Positions 50,388 through 62,852 of a stretch of DNA of 64,000 nt are shown here, piece by piece (position 1 is the first letter of the stretch; each line of letters starts with the position of its first letter). The translations under genes and the position numbers were made by a program. Below the pieces are notes generated by a model. That model was not told the origin of the DNA, searched no databases, and worked only from the letters and a program-made list of their open reading frames with translations. This DNA comes from Erythroxylum novogranatense (lineage: Eukaryota; Streptophyta; Magnoliopsida; Malpighiales; Erythroxylaceae): positions 14,015,460-14,079,459 of the forward strand of contig CM057233.1 of assembly GCA_029891385.1 (NCBI GenBank). Reading direction: 5' to 3'.

Positions 50388-51049
50388 TAATAATTATAAA
50401 GTATAGTAGTTAAGTTATTATTTCACATAAGTTAAAACGTAAAACGACTAAATTCCTCAAAAGAAACCATACTCTTAGCACAAAAGAAACGACTTCGTTT
50501 CTGGATCCCTACTCTTACTACACGACACCGTTTGTTGTTTGCCGAACCTTATTTTTCGTTAATCTTCATCATGCTACTCGTCCTGTTCCCCTATTAGGGT
50601 TGGTTTTTCCAGTGGCGACGACGACTCGTTCCTCAACCAAACTTGTAAGTGCGACTACTATGTTGGTTTCTTCCTGCTCTACCTCTTTTTCATCTGCTTA
50701 CTATCTTCTTCTCTCGCACTGTGTTTACTAGGAGATTCTCTTATATAGTAACTGCTTTTCTTGTATACTGTTGTTCTTCTTTCCCCTTCCTATTTCTTTT
50801 TCAGTGAATAGAGCAAGTAAGCTTAAAAGGTCGATTTGTCGCTCTCCGACATTCCTTAAACCCTCAAGTTTCAAAAGGTTATCCATTCTTCTCAGTGTCT
50901 GACTAGCGCACCGTTTCATCGTGCTCGCCTGGTTCAGGCTCACACTTGCTGTCTTTCTCTCCTGTGAACTTTTGGTTGCTAATTGGTGTGGTTTGGTGTA
51001 TTATCTTAGAGTTGACATATATTTAAATTTAAAAAAAAAGTAGAAAATA

Positions 51050-51130
51050 ATGAAGATAGAGGAGGTACAGTCAACAGCCAAGAAGCAAAGAATTGCCACT
51101 CACACCCACATCAAAGGCCTTGGCGTTGAG
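51050..51130 (+). pseudogene. RuvB-like 1 first coding exon, unit 6
   Basis: Open 27 codons with Leu26 to Val (GGCGTTGAG); donor GTAACA kept. Confidence 0.87.
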
Positions 51131-51607
51131 GTAACACCACTTCACTTTTCCCTATGAAGTTCTGGAAAGCACCCAATTCAAGTTTGTCTCTTCTAACATT
51201 TATTTATCACTTTATGTTGATATTGGGTTGAGTGGTTCGGTTCCGATGCAGACTGCAACTTAACATATGAAGGCATTTAGGATTGTCATATTGGAGAAGT
51301 GTTGTTGACTTCTTAGCTTTTTCCGAGTAATGTGAAGGAAAAAAAAGCTAAAAACTGCTAGGTCCTCCCGCCCTGGTTGCGATATTTTAACCACTAAGTT
51401 GTGGAGTCACATATCTAGTTACTCTTTGTCTTTGATTGGATCTTGTTCTTCGGACTCCTCTAACATGGCTCTTTTGGTTCTAGCCTAGTGGAGTTGCAAT
51501 GCTTCTCAACTATCTCCTATAGGATACTCATAAATGTGAAACCAAACAAGTTAATTAAGGGAGCTAAGTGCCTCAAACGAGGAGACCCTTCATTACCCTA
51601 CTTGCTC

Positions 51608-51921
51608 TGTTGGGACCCGATCCGAAACACCGGATCCCAACCGGAAAAGCAGAACAGAAAACGGAATCGACTGGAAACAGAAATTTCGGATCGAAAACAA
51701 AATGCGGAAGCCAATAGCGAAAACGAATATAGAATCGAAAAGCGAGTCGAATGCGAAAACGAAACAACCGAAGCGGAATCAAAGCAGAAGTAAAGCGAAT
51801 GCGGAAACAAACACGTAGCAACACGGATCCGACATCCGACAACAATTTTCAAAGGAAACGATCGACTGAACATAGTCGCGTTGGAATTCCTTAGACGCAA
51901 ACTATCCCGAAATCCGATATA

Positions 51922-51952
<31 letters not shown>

Positions 51953-54900
51953 ATATTCACATATAACATCTTCAGGCAATCTCATTCAAAACCACACACC
52001 CAAAATCCACTTTTGGAAAATCATTCTCATGCAAATCTCTAGATCTGATCACGTTCTTATGTATCCATACAAATCTCAAATTTCATTTTTATCTCAATTA
52101 TATCGAAAATTCGGCAGCATAACGGCTGCCGTTATCCTAACCCAAACCTGCAAAGTGTTCAAAAATACACTTCTAAAAGCCCAAACAATCATACACACAT
52201 CAAAATCAATCGGACCCTCCGTCCGGGATCTCAGCAGATAAACACAAACCTATTCTAAACTGCTTTAAATTGTAATTCAATCCACTAGTCTCATCAATCA
52301 AACTCATTCCCAGAAACAAACATAAATATATATTTCAAAAAAACATACATAAATTCATATACAAATTCCAAAATACTCGGACCCTAACTTATACAAATGT
52401 CGAAACTGATGTCTTCACATTCTTTCATCCGATCTCCTACTCGAAACCTGAAGATGGGGATGAAAGGGGGGTGAGCTCGGAAGCTCGTGGATAACACATT
52501 TATAAAGTGACAAATAAGCCGAAATCATTTTTCATAATCTTTCGCCAAAAGGGCTATTTTTTTGTCAAACTTTATAATTTTTCAAACAATTTCCTCAAAC
52601 TTTTTTTTCATATTTTCAAACTTTTCATAGTCGTCTCACTTTTCTTATTTTCAAAAATTCTCGAATTTTCATAAATATGAATGCAACATCTGAAACAAAA
52701 TTGCAAACACATAACATATCGGATGGTGCAGCCACGTTCAAGCAGAGCGATCGCGATCCGCAGAAGCGGTCTTGTGCGATCGTGAGCGAAACGCACTACA
52801 CTTCCCTGCAATGCGGTTCGGTGTAGGTAGTGAAAGGAGTCCAAATCGAGACTCCGTGTCACTAGCGAGCAGCCGGGCGAAGGCTATACACATAGAGACA
52901 GCGCTGACTCACCAAAGGACCTACCAAACCCACATAACACATATCGAAAACGGAAATTCAAACTACCCGAAGGCACTTTCCAAAATCTTACTTTTCTTCA
53001 AATTTTCCACAAAATGCATACAACTCAATTTATTCAATCTATCGTTCACTAAATTCAACAATCAAATCATTCAATCAAACAATAATTTCAGCAATTGAAT
53101 AATGCATACACAACAAATGCACTTTCAGAAATTTCTATCAATTTATCAAATCATTTAAAACAATGAATTTAAGCTTATGAAAATTTTCCACAAAACATTC
53201 GGAAATCATAATTTCAAACATTTACAAAACAATAATTTATTAAAATTTCACATTTTTGCTTTCTTTAATTTTCGAAAATTCGTATTAAGCTTACAGATCA
53301 AAATATAAATATGCTACCCACCTCGAAATGACGCTAGGAACTTGTTCCAAGCTCCAATTTGATCCTTGCTTCTTTCCTTCTTTCAATTAAAAATGACCTA
53401 AGCCATAATCACCCAAATTCACATCATAAATTTGCATAATTCCCAAAATTAACTATCGGAATTTCATAATTATCATATTTCCAAGCTATTTCAATCTCCA
53501 ATTTTGAAAATCTCCAATTTTCAAAATTGGCCTAAACCAATACACCCAAATTAAATTTCACAAAACATAATTTCTTCAAAATTAATTCCATATTTAATCA
53601 ATTCATGCTATTTTTAATGATTCTACACCATTAATTCACAAAATTTGGGAAAACCCCCAAATCTCTAATTTGGCCTAAACCCCCAATTCATAATTTTTCA
53701 AATTAAACTTCACCTAAAGCATAAACATCAAAATTAATTTAGGATATCTCAAATTCATCACTAATTCAAGCCATCTAAATCATCAATTTCAAAAACCCCC
53801 AAATTTTACTATTCATCATCTTCCTCACTAAGCTTTCTCTCTCTAAAATCTTCCATAACCAAAATTAACTCATCAATTACAAAATAAAACTCATAGCACA
53901 TAAACCCACATCATTTCTAATTAATCTAAACCAAAAACTTAATCAAAACTCAAAATCCAAATTTTTCTCTTACCTCTTTTCTTCTTCATTTTCGAAAATT
54001 TTTGGTTCCCAAAGCAAGCTTTCTTCTTCTTCTCTCCTTTTTCCCTGAAAACAACTCAAAACTCAAGCTAAAAGTCCCATAAATTTTGAAAATTTACTTT
54101 CTCTCTCTTCCTCTTTCACCATATACGAGCTTCTCCTTTCTCTTCTTCTTATTTCTTTCTTCTCTTCTTTTAAAAATGATTTTCACTCTTCTTTAAAAAT
54201 TTCCAGACCTTTCCATACGGCTACACATCTTAAAAAGGTGCCATGTCATTAAAATTGATGAAAAGACTAAAATGCCCTTGTTATGTTACTTTAAATCATG
54301 TTCACTTGCGGGTCTGATTCGCACTATCAATTTGAAGGAATTTGTCCAAACTTCCTTCTAGAGCAATGTTCCTCTCAATCATATGAATCTAACGCCACTG
54401 ACCGCGCTCAATTCGGATCACTACATCAAAAGTTATGCACAAAACAGTTCGGGAATATCCATATTCTAACACATTTTCCATGTACGATTATTTCCGTCCA
54501 AAATTTCACATTCTTAATCCTAGAATTGAAACTCGATGTCTTCATAACAATTGTATCCTTATGTCTCTAGTTTAATTCAAAATAAGAATCGCCTCATTTC
54601 GATTCCCAAATTAAAAGTTATACTCAAATTACTCTTAGATGTTCCAAATCCGCACACGAATTTGAACTTCCATTCATAATTTGAGGGTCTTAGGGGCAAA
54701 ATTGACATTTTATTTCTTCATATGCTTTGTAGCCCCTTGTCTTATTTTTATTTCGCCTCAAGAATCACTTCAATCGGATCTCTACAGATCCCGAATTTCA
54801 CAAAACACTGAACTATGCTCGAAAAATTTTCCGACTCACTTTGATTAAATTAATCACCATTAATTTCATCTCAAAATTTCACAAATTTCTGTGAGGATGT

Positions 54901-55960
54901 AGATAATTGTCTTAGGAATTCAACGCCGTAAGAATCAATTCAATCGGATGTCGGACGGAAAAGATATAAACAAAATAGTGAACAAAGGTCGAATTTGTGA
55001 AAGGAAACTAACAAAGGAATCAAAAGCGCCAGATTGGAGAAACAAAAGCGCGTCGTTCAAGCGTAAACGCCTGCTTGGGCGAGGCGAAGACGCGGTCGCC
55101 CTGTCGACCGCATCGCCCTAGCAACGCGAGCCGAATGCTCGCCATCGCTATGGCGATTCGCGTCGCCGTAGCGACGGCGGCTGAACGTTCGTCATCGCTA
55201 TGGCGATACGCGTCGCCGTAGCGACGACGACTGGACGCTAGCCATCGCTATGGCGATACGCGTTGCCCTAGTGACGGGGATAAAACATTTTCCTCTCTCT
55301 TTTTTTTTCATCTAAACTTCCAAAATTCATAATTCTCAAACTCGAACTCCAATTTTGACAAGCTTAGTCTCTATAGAAAGCTTGAAGGAAGCTCTAAATA
55401 TTCCATGAAGGACATAAAAATCAATTCGACTCCTAAGAGAGTCCATTTTCCGATCAAAGATACTATCCTCTAATAATCATGTTAAAACCACAACATAAAC
55501 TTGTAAAAAGCATAACTTATTATTCCGAGATCGAAAAATTGCATACTTTATATCGAAATAAAGATCAAAACAAACCCCTCAATTTTCATGAAGAACATCA
55601 AAGCTCAATTAACCTCTAACTAGGTTAATTTCTCAGTTAAAGATTCAGTCATACTTAAAGTCAAAAGTCAACCTTATCAAACATAAACTTTGACTGAACA
55701 TAACTTTCACTCCCAATATCGAAACATTGCAAACTTTATGTCTACAAAAAGCTCTTAACATAATCTACAAGTTTCCAGTAGATCATTTTCTCAAATTATG
55801 CTTAAATCAAAAGTCAACTTCCAAAGGCCAAAAAGTCAACTATCATATTTTCACTCTTTTTCACATTATTTCTAGATTTTTAACTTAATTTCAATCAACT
55901 CATCCACTTTATCATTCATATTACTAAGTCAAATTGTCACTTAAGGTTCGGGGTCCAACA
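51608..55960 (-). mobile_element. Solo LTR (same superfamily as 3542-8006), 4.35 kb, copy 2
   Basis: Ends TGTTGGGACCCG and GGGGTCCAACA, the same as copy 1. Flanks are TGCTC (51603-51607) and TGTTC (55961-55965), a 5-bp duplication with one change. No gag or pol. Minus orientation is inferred from a GAGGTGGGTAGC motif (about 53331-53318), a purine-rich leader (about 54200-54000 read on the minus strand) and a GAGCT-AGCTC hairpin (52473-52486). It contains three spaced copies of the GAATC module (54586, 54762, 54932) and a GC-rich palindromic repeat. Confidence 0.82.
55060..55290. repeat. GC-rich palindromic minisatellite in solo LTR 2
   Basis: About three copies of a roughly 57-bp unit, each holding two self-complementary pieces: CATCGCTATGGCGATACG and CGTCGCCGTAGCGACG. 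Strongly GC-rich against an AT-rich background. Confidence 0.88.
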
Positions 55961-56616
55961 TGTTCACCTTAGCTATTGAGGTATTGGTAAGGCTAATCAA
56001 ACAAATGATTAAAAAAGGACATTCAATTCAAATATCACGCCAAATGTTAGGGAATAAAAATTACATATTTCTCATTTATAGATGACTTAGTCATATTCTC
56101 CAAGGTAGACCCTAACTACTTAAGCCTGCTTATAACTACTCTCAACCTATTCCAGTCTGTGACAAGTCTTATTATTAATAAGCAATAAAGCTACCTCATC
56201 CTATCATCCAAAGGTAAAATGAATACTAGATGACTTAAACAAATCACTAGTATAAACGCAACTAAGCCTCTTATCACTTACTTTAACAATATTCACTTAT
56301 GCATCTTAATCATTAATGACAAAACCTATATATAGATACTCTTCAATTCTCAAAAATAACTTGGCATCATACGTTTCAAATGTTCCAGATGTGTGGCCAT
56401 CAGCGAGTTTCTGCTAACATACGAAGTTATCATCTCATGAATTTACTGAAGCAACATCAAATTTGGCCTCTTTGGAACACTGTTCCTCAAATAATGACAG
56501 ATTGCTATATGTTGAATAGCTACAAAATACAAAAATGTGGGAAAGGTTCAAATAAAGTGTTGGAATCCATAATTGTTGAAACTAATTTCCAAGCTCTCTA
56601 CCTGCACTAGCAACTA

Positions 56617-56871
56617 TTTCCTCTTATTTAAAGTAAGTGTCGTTTTAGAGATATTTTAACTATTCAAAAATAAGTGTCGTTCATGATTTTTCATGCATGT
56701 TTATAATTTTATTTTTAAAATTACTTTTTAATTTCTCTGACATCTAATTATACAGATTACAATTTTTAGGTAATTCAACATGTAATTAATAAGGGTATAT
56801 CAAACATTTCATTAACTTTCTTAATAAGTGTGCATCTCTTTAAAACGACACTTATTTTGGATAAGAGGGAG
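56617..56871. mobile_element. Stowaway-like MITE, unit 7
   Basis: Same element at the same place, TA flanks at 56615-56616 and 56872-56873. Confidence 0.8.
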
Positions 56872-57522
56872 TAAAAATTATAAAGTATAGTAGTTAAGTT
56901 ATTATTTCACATAAGTTAAAACGTAAAACGACTAAATTCTTCAAAAGAAACCATACTCTTAGCACAAAAGAAACGACTTCGTTTCTGGATCCCTACTCTT
57001 ACTACACGACACCGTTTGTTGTTTACCGAACCTTATTCTCCGTTAATCTTCATCCTGCCACTCGTCCCTGCTCCCTATTAGGTTGGTTTTTCCAATGGCG
57101 ATGACGACTGCCTCAACCAAACTTGTAAGTGCGACTACTCTGCTGGTTTCTTCCCGCTTCTACCTCTTTTTCATCCGCTTACTATCTTCTTCTCTCGCAC
57201 TGTGTTTACTAGGGAGATTCTCTTATATAGTAACTGCTTTTCTTGTATACTGTTGTTCTTCTTTCCCTTCCTATTTCTTTTTCAAAGTGAATAGAGCAAG
57301 TAAGCTTACATATCGATTTGTCGCTCTCCACATTCCTTAAACCTCAAGTTTCAAAAGGTTATCCATTCTTCTCAGTGTCTGACTAGCACACCGTTTCATC
57401 GTGCTCGCCTGGTTCAGGCTCACACTTGCTGTCTTTCTCTCCTGTGAACTTTTGGTTGCTAATTGGTGTAGTTTGGTGTATTAGCTTGGGGTTGACATAT
57501 ATTTAAATTTAAAAAAAAGTAG

Positions 57523-57633
<111 letters not shown>

Positions 57634-57977
57634 TGAAGTTCTGTAAAGCACCCAATTCAAGTTTGTCTCTTCTAACATTTATTTATCACTTTATGTTGAT
57701 ATTGGGTTGAGTCGTTTGGTTCCGATGGAGACTGCAACTTAACATATGAAGGCATTTTGGATTGTCATATTGGAGAACTGTTGTTGACTTCTTAGCTTTT
57801 TCCGAGTAATGTGAAAGAAAAAAAAAGCTATAAACTGCTAGGTCCTCCCGCCCTGGTTGTGATATTTTAACCACCAAGTTGTGGAGTCACATATCTAGTT
57901 GCTCTCTGTCTTTGATTGGATCTTGTTCTTCGGACTCCTCTAACATGGCTCTTTCTGGTTCTAGCCTAGTGGAGTTG

Positions 57978-58369
57978 CAATGCTTCTCAACTATCTCCTA
58001 TAGGATACTCATAAATGTGAAACCAAACAAGTTAATTAAGGGAGCTAAGTGCCTCAAACGAGGAGACCCTTCATTACCCTACTTGTTTACCTTAGCTATT
58101 GAAGTATTGGTAAGGCTAATCAAACAAATGATTAAAAAAGGACATTCAATTCAAATATCACGCCAAATGTTAGGGAATAAAAATTACATATTTCTCATTT
58201 ATAGATGACTTAGTCATATTCTCCAAGGTAGACCCTAACTACTTAAGCCTACTTATAACTACTCTCAACCTATTCCAGTCTATGACAAGTCTTATTATTA
58301 ATAAGCAATAAAGCTACCTCATCCTATCATCCAGTGCAAACAGAATACTAGATGACTTAAACAAACCAC
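57978..58369 (+). repeat. Array unit 8, truncated by retrotransposon
   Basis: Only the LINE RT part of the unit is present (CLKRGDPSLPYLFTLAIEVL and the FIDDLVIFSK block). It stops at ACAAACCAC, where the Sirevirus-like LTR begins. The rest of the unit, and possibly more units, may lie beyond the window. Confidence 0.88.
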
Positions 58370-59429
58370 TGTTAGCGATCTAGAAGGGGGGTTGAATAGA
58401 TCTTAAAAATTCTTTGAAAATTTCTACAAGAAAATCAGAAGTTAAAACACACAAAAATAATTTAGATAAACTTAATTGAAAAGAGTAGGGAAGAAGATCA
58501 AACACTTGTTTTTATAGAGGTTCGGTGTTAAAACCTACGTCCTCTACCTAAGCTCCCACTTAGGATTTTGTCAACCACTTTATTGCACACTTTGTAGTTC
58601 AATGTGAACTCTTACAGTGCCGCTTGATTTTCGGCTCAAGCTACCTTACAATTTGATTTGTCTTCCGGCACAAATCTTACCAATATCGCTTGATTTTCGA
58701 CTCAAGCAACCTTTACAGATGATTTGTCTTCCGGCACAAATCCTACCAACAACACTTGATTTCTGGCTCAAGCTACCTCACACGTGACCTACCACTAGTC
58801 ACTCAATTTGTAAAAGAAATAGGATAAAGATCTAAGAACAAGTGCTCAATACAAATGTAAACAAAGTAAGAACAATGATGAGCAATTTGGAGCAAGATAA
58901 GAGTATGTAGGCTTGAGGAACTTCACTTCACTCTTCTTCAATCATCCACCCTTTATATAAGAAGAAATATAGCTGTTGAGAACCCATATAGCCGTTGCTT
59001 GATTGTTATAGCCGTTCCTTGATAATCTCCATTCCATTTTTGGCTAATTGGACCGTTGGAATTTATGTGCTGTACCCATAAGTCGAATTGTCGAGTTGTT
59101 TAAGTCGACTTGTGACCATAAGTCGACTTGTCGAGTTGTATAAGTCGAGTTGTGACAACATTTTACGTAAACTTGCATATCCGTTATTCTATAAGTCGAC
59201 TTGTGATGTGTAAGTCGACTTGTAGTCCACGATAAGTCGACTTGTATGCTGTTAGTCGACTTGTGTTGACATATATTACTTGTATAGGAAACTTCCATCT
59301 TGATTTGTACAATTCTTTCATTGAATATCAATCCCAAAATACCTGAAACAATTTCTTAACCAATTCTATACATTTTATTATTATCAAAACATAAGTGGAA
59401 TTAATTTGTCAACCACCATTGGTCCAACA
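58370..59429 (-). repeat. 3' LTR of Sirevirus-like element
   Basis: 1060 bp; on the minus strand TGTTGGACC to GATCGCTAACA. A TATA-like TATATAAAGG lies at about 58960-58949 (minus). Repeated AAGTCGACTT palindromes fill 59080-59260. Confidence 0.88.
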
Positions 59430-60133
59430 ATCTCCCCCTTTTTGATAATGACAAAATACTTAGAAATTGTTTAAGAAATGAAAACAAAGAAACATTGATC
59501 AATGTTTTTATACCTTGTCATTTTGGTTAGAAGTCTCCCCCTCAATCATATAAATCATTGAATTTTAATAACCTTGAAAAATCAATTAAAATTTTAACAA
59601 ACTCCCCCTTAATCAAATGACTAAAGAATATCAATTTCTTATTTTTCTCCCCCTTTTTTTCATAATCAAAACAACTAATACAAACCAACAAATATGAAAT
59701 ATCGCAATCACATTAAATAGAGAAACAAGTCATCAAACACAAATAGTCTCAAATCAAACACACTCCCCCTCAATCAAATGACGGTGACTAAAAGATACCA
59801 ATTATCAATTTCCAATATTACTCCCCCTTTTTGACATAATTAAAAACCAATATGAAAAATAAAAAATAGTCGCAAAGCAGTCCATAAATAAACAAAACAA
59901 CAAACACAAATAAAGGCAATAGTCAATACATAACAATCCAACAATGAATACAAATATCAGAAAGTCATAATAAGCACCACACTCTTGAAATAGCATAAGA
60001 ATCTGTGTAGACATGAGTCGACTTGTTTACCTCCATAAGTCGACTTATCAACCTTCATTAGTCGACTTTGTTGTTGTCTCCACTTATATGCCTTGAACTT
60101 CCACTATCAATGTGTCAAGTGCTTGGTGGATTT
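59430..60133 (-). other. Non-coding 3' region with multiple polypurine tracts
   Basis: On the plus strand CTCCCCC(T) boxes occur near 59433, 59536, 59602, 59647, 59763 and 59821, several followed by TTTTTGATAAT- or TTTTTGACATAAT-like sequence. Read on the minus strand these are AAAAAGGGGGAG purine tracts. Three GTCGACTT motifs lie at 60017-60070. No frame. Confidence 0.8.
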
Positions 60134-61675
60134 TCATTCCTTGCTTGCACTGCAATGAAACATCTTTTCTTTTATTGGTACCCAAGCCATCTTGGGTCCA
60201 TTTTGGTTAGTCATATAAACCACATTAGGTGGTGTTGTACCTTTAATCACCCAAATTTTCTTAACTTTGATACATCTCCTAATAGTTTTACATACAATTT
60301 CTATATGACCATCTTTCAAGCATCTAGCACTTTGAGCAACTTTTCCATCCTTGGTAAATTTGGAAATTAAAGAACAATCTCTATTATAAGGATCATATCC
60401 CAAACCATGTTTAGAAATAGAATATCTTTGCAAAGACAACATCTCTTCAAACTTTGCATTTCCACCAGCAAATTTTCCAACCACATAAGAAAACTCCTTT
60501 CTAAGTCTACCAAGTTCATTAGTAAGATTTTCTTTTTCAGCAAGGCGTGTAGAATGATCTTCCTTAGGATAATCTAAATTATCAATCGTCTCATGTAAAG
60601 CATTATTTTCAGCAACTAGTTCTCTTATTTTCTTTCTTAATTTTTTATTGATCTCTATAGCTTCTTCAAAATCAATTTGTAAAGCGTTAAAAGAATCTAT
60701 AAGATCTTGATCAATGAAATGTACCTCATTTTCATCATCACTTGATGAACTTTTTTCCATAAGTGCCAGGTTGTTTTCATCATCGCTTTGATATGCATCC
60801 TCTTCATCACTCCAAGTTGCCACCAGGCTAGGTTTCCTTTTACCTTTGTCGTATTTGTCATTTTTCTGAAGATTTGAATTTTTCTTTTCTTGATAGCGTT
60901 TAGACCTTCTTTCTATAGTATACTTCTTCGTTTCTCCATTTATTCCGCCGCTTAATTCTTTTCTTCGATTTTTGAGAAGTCCCTTAAACTTCCTTAAATT
61001 TCTAGTGTACATAGCTATTTCTTCGTCTTCCTCGTCTTCATCTATTTCCTCACCACTTTCATCAACAAAAGAAGTGTTAGCTTTAAAAGCAATTGATTTT
61101 TGTGGCTTACCTCTACCTCCTCTTGATTTGAGAATGATCTCATAGTTGATGAGTGATCCCACCAAGGTGTTGAATTCCAAGCGATTAAGATCCTTGGACT
61201 CCATAATAGCGGTGACTTGTGAATCCCATTCTTTGGGTAGAGAGCGAAGAATCTTCTTCACCTTCTCGCTATCCGTCATGTGCTTTTCAAGATTTCCTAA
61301 TTCATTGATAATTTCTGCAAAACGATCAAGCATATTGGAAATAGACTCACCTTCTTTCATGACAAACATTTCATAGTCATGGAGAAGCATGTTAATCTTT
61401 GTGTCCCGGACTTGATTTGTCCCTTCATGAGTAACTCGAAGTCTCTCCCACATTTCCTTGGCAGTGGTGCAAGAATTTACCCGGTTTCTTTCCTCAACCG
61501 TTAATGCACAATATATCAGTTTCATAGCTTTGGCGTTGATGTACGCTTGCCTCCAATCGTTATCATCATACTCTAGCTCCGTTTTCAACTCACCATTTTC
61601 TTTCAGAGGGGCTTGAAGTCCGAAGATAATGATCTTCCAGTATTCAACTCCCTCGCTTATAATATGATACTTCAT
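60134..61675 (-). CDS. Sirevirus-like Gag, 513 residues
   Basis: Intact frame of 513 codons, starting 118 bases inside the LTR end. Residues 1-60 resemble the DUF4219-type start (WRQAYINAKAMKLIYCALT near 40). Residues 65-190 form a UBN2-type gag domain (EMWERLRVTHEGTNQVRD, YEMFVMKEGESISNML, ILRSLPKEWDSQVTAI). A basic and acidic linker follows, then a coiled coil (about 345-420, INKKLRKKIRELVAENNALH). Near the end the zinc knuckle reads SARCLKDGHIEIVC: its first Cys is Ser here, while the neighbouring copy has Cys. The frame ends shortly after PKMAWVPIK, the point where pol would begin in an autonomous relative. Confidence 0.85.
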   Translation of the reverse strand: MKYHIISEGVEYWKIIIFGLQAPLKENGELKTELEYDDNDWRQAYINAKAMKLIYCALTVEERNRVNSCTTAKEMWERLRVTHEGTNQVRDTKINMLLHDYEMFVMKEGESISNMLDRFAEIINELGNLEKHMTDSEKVKKILRSLPKEWDSQVTAIMESKDLNRLEFNTLVGSLINYEIILKSRGGRGKPQKSIAFKANTSFVDESGEEIDEDEEDEEIAMYTRNLRKFKGLLKNRRKELSGGINGETKKYTIERRSKRYQEKKNSNLQKNDKYDKGKRKPSLVATWSDEEDAYQSDDENNLALMEKSSSSDDENEVHFIDQDLIDSFNALQIDFEEAIEINKKLRKKIRELVAENNALHETIDNLDYPKEDHSTRLAEKENLTNELGRLRKEFSYVVGKFAGGNAKFEEMLSLQRYSISKHGLGYDPYNRDCSLISKFTKDGKVAQSARCLKDGHIEIVCKTIRRCIKVKKIWVIKGTTPPNVVYMTNQNGPKMAWVPIKEKMFHCSASKE

Positions 61676-61778
61676 AGGATTTTTCTATTATGAATAGTTA
61701 GAGCCATTAAACAAGGGAGGACAGTTATTAGTGTTACCTTCTTCTGCTAGGTTGTTGTGTGCCATCCCAGATACTTCT

Positions 61779-61790
61779 GCTCTGATACCA
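61779..61790 (-). other. Primer-binding site (tRNA-iMet) of Sirevirus-like element
   Basis: On the minus strand TGGTATCAGAGC, two bases after the LTR end (CTAACA-AT-TGGTATCAGAGC). Confidence 0.9.
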
Positions 61791-61792
61791 AT

Positions 61793-62852
61793 TGTTAGCA
61801 ATCTAGAAGGGGGGGTTGAATAAATCTTAAAAATTCTTTGAAAATTTCTACAAAAAAATCAGAAGTTAAAACACACAAAAATAATTTAGATAAACTTAAT
61901 TGAAAAGAGTAGGGAAGAAGATCAAACACTTGTTTTTATAGAGGTTCGGTGCTAAGACCTACGTCCTCTACCTAAGCTCCCACTTAGGATTTTGCCAACC
62001 ACTTTATTGCACACTTTGTAGTTCAGTGTGAACTCTTACAGTACCACTTGATTTTCGGCTCAAGCTACCTTACAATTTGATTTGTCTTCCGGCACAAATC
62101 TTACCAATACCGCTTGATTTCCGGCTCAAGCAACCTTTACAGATGATTTGTCTTCCGGCACAAATCCTACCAACAACACTTGATTTCCAGCTCAAGCTAC
62201 CTCACACGTGACCTACCACTAGTCACTCACTTTGTAAAAGAAATAGGATAAAGATCTAAGAACAAGTGCTCAATACAAATGTAAACAAAGTAAGAACAAT
62301 GATGAGCAATTTGGAACAAGATAAGAGTATGTAGGCTTGAGGAACTTCACTTCACTCTTCTTCAATCATCCACCCTTTATATAAGAAGAAATATAGTTGT
62401 TGAGAACCCATATAGTCGTTGCTTGATTGTTATAGTCGTTCCTTGATAATCTCCATTCCATTTTTGGCTAATTGGACCATTGGAATTTATGTGTTGTACC
62501 CATAAGTCGACTTGTCGAGTTGTATAAGTCGACTTGTGATCATAAGTCGACTTATCGAGTTGTATAAGTCAACTTGTGACAACATTTTACGTAAACTTGC
62601 ATCTCCGCTCTTCTATAAGTCGACTTGTGATGTGTAAGTCGACTTGTGGTCCACGATAAGTCGACTTCAGATGTCGTTAATGACTTGTGTTGACATATAT
62701 TACTTGTATAGAAACTTCCATCTTGATTTGTACAATTCTTTCATTGAATATCAATCCCAAAATACCTGAAACAATTTCTTAACCAATTCTATACATTTTA
62801 TTATTATCAAAACATAAGTGGAATTAATTTGTCAACCACCATTGGTCCAACA
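61793..62852 (-). repeat. LTR shared by two Sirevirus-like elements
   Basis: 1060 bp, the same length as 58370-59429 and very similar to it. It serves as 5' LTR of the element below and sits in the 3' LTR position for the element above (62853 onward), because the next bases are that element's polypurine tract. The palindrome block at 62500-62690 has several decayed AAGTCGACTT copies. Confidence 0.88.

Larger units (their letters stand above)
49367..51496 (+). repeat. Array unit 6
   Basis: 2130 bp. Shares the 9-bp duplication (TTAATTAAGCTAATTAAGG near 49420) and the GTCTGTGAAAAG and CAAATATTCC variants with unit 3, three units away. Confidence 0.9.
58370..62852 (-). mobile_element. Gag-only Sirevirus-like (Ty1/copia) non-autonomous LTR element
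   Basis: LTRs of 1060 bp at 61793-62852 (5', minus reading) and 58370-59429 (3'). tRNA-iMet primer site at 61790-61779, gag at 61675-60134, then about 700 bp of non-coding DNA with repeated polypurine-like boxes, and the main polypurine tract just above 59429. There is no protease, integrase or RT, so it depends on another element. Gag with a UBN2-type domain and coiled coil, and several AAAAAGGGGGAG boxes before the 3' LTR, are features of Sireviruses (known family). The upper flank is not ordinary host DNA but the interior of a second element. Confidence 0.85.

Noticed and set aside
60068..60370. 100-codon plus-strand frame at 60068 and 76-codon frame at 61146
   Set aside because: They are antisense shadows of the Sirevirus-like gag.
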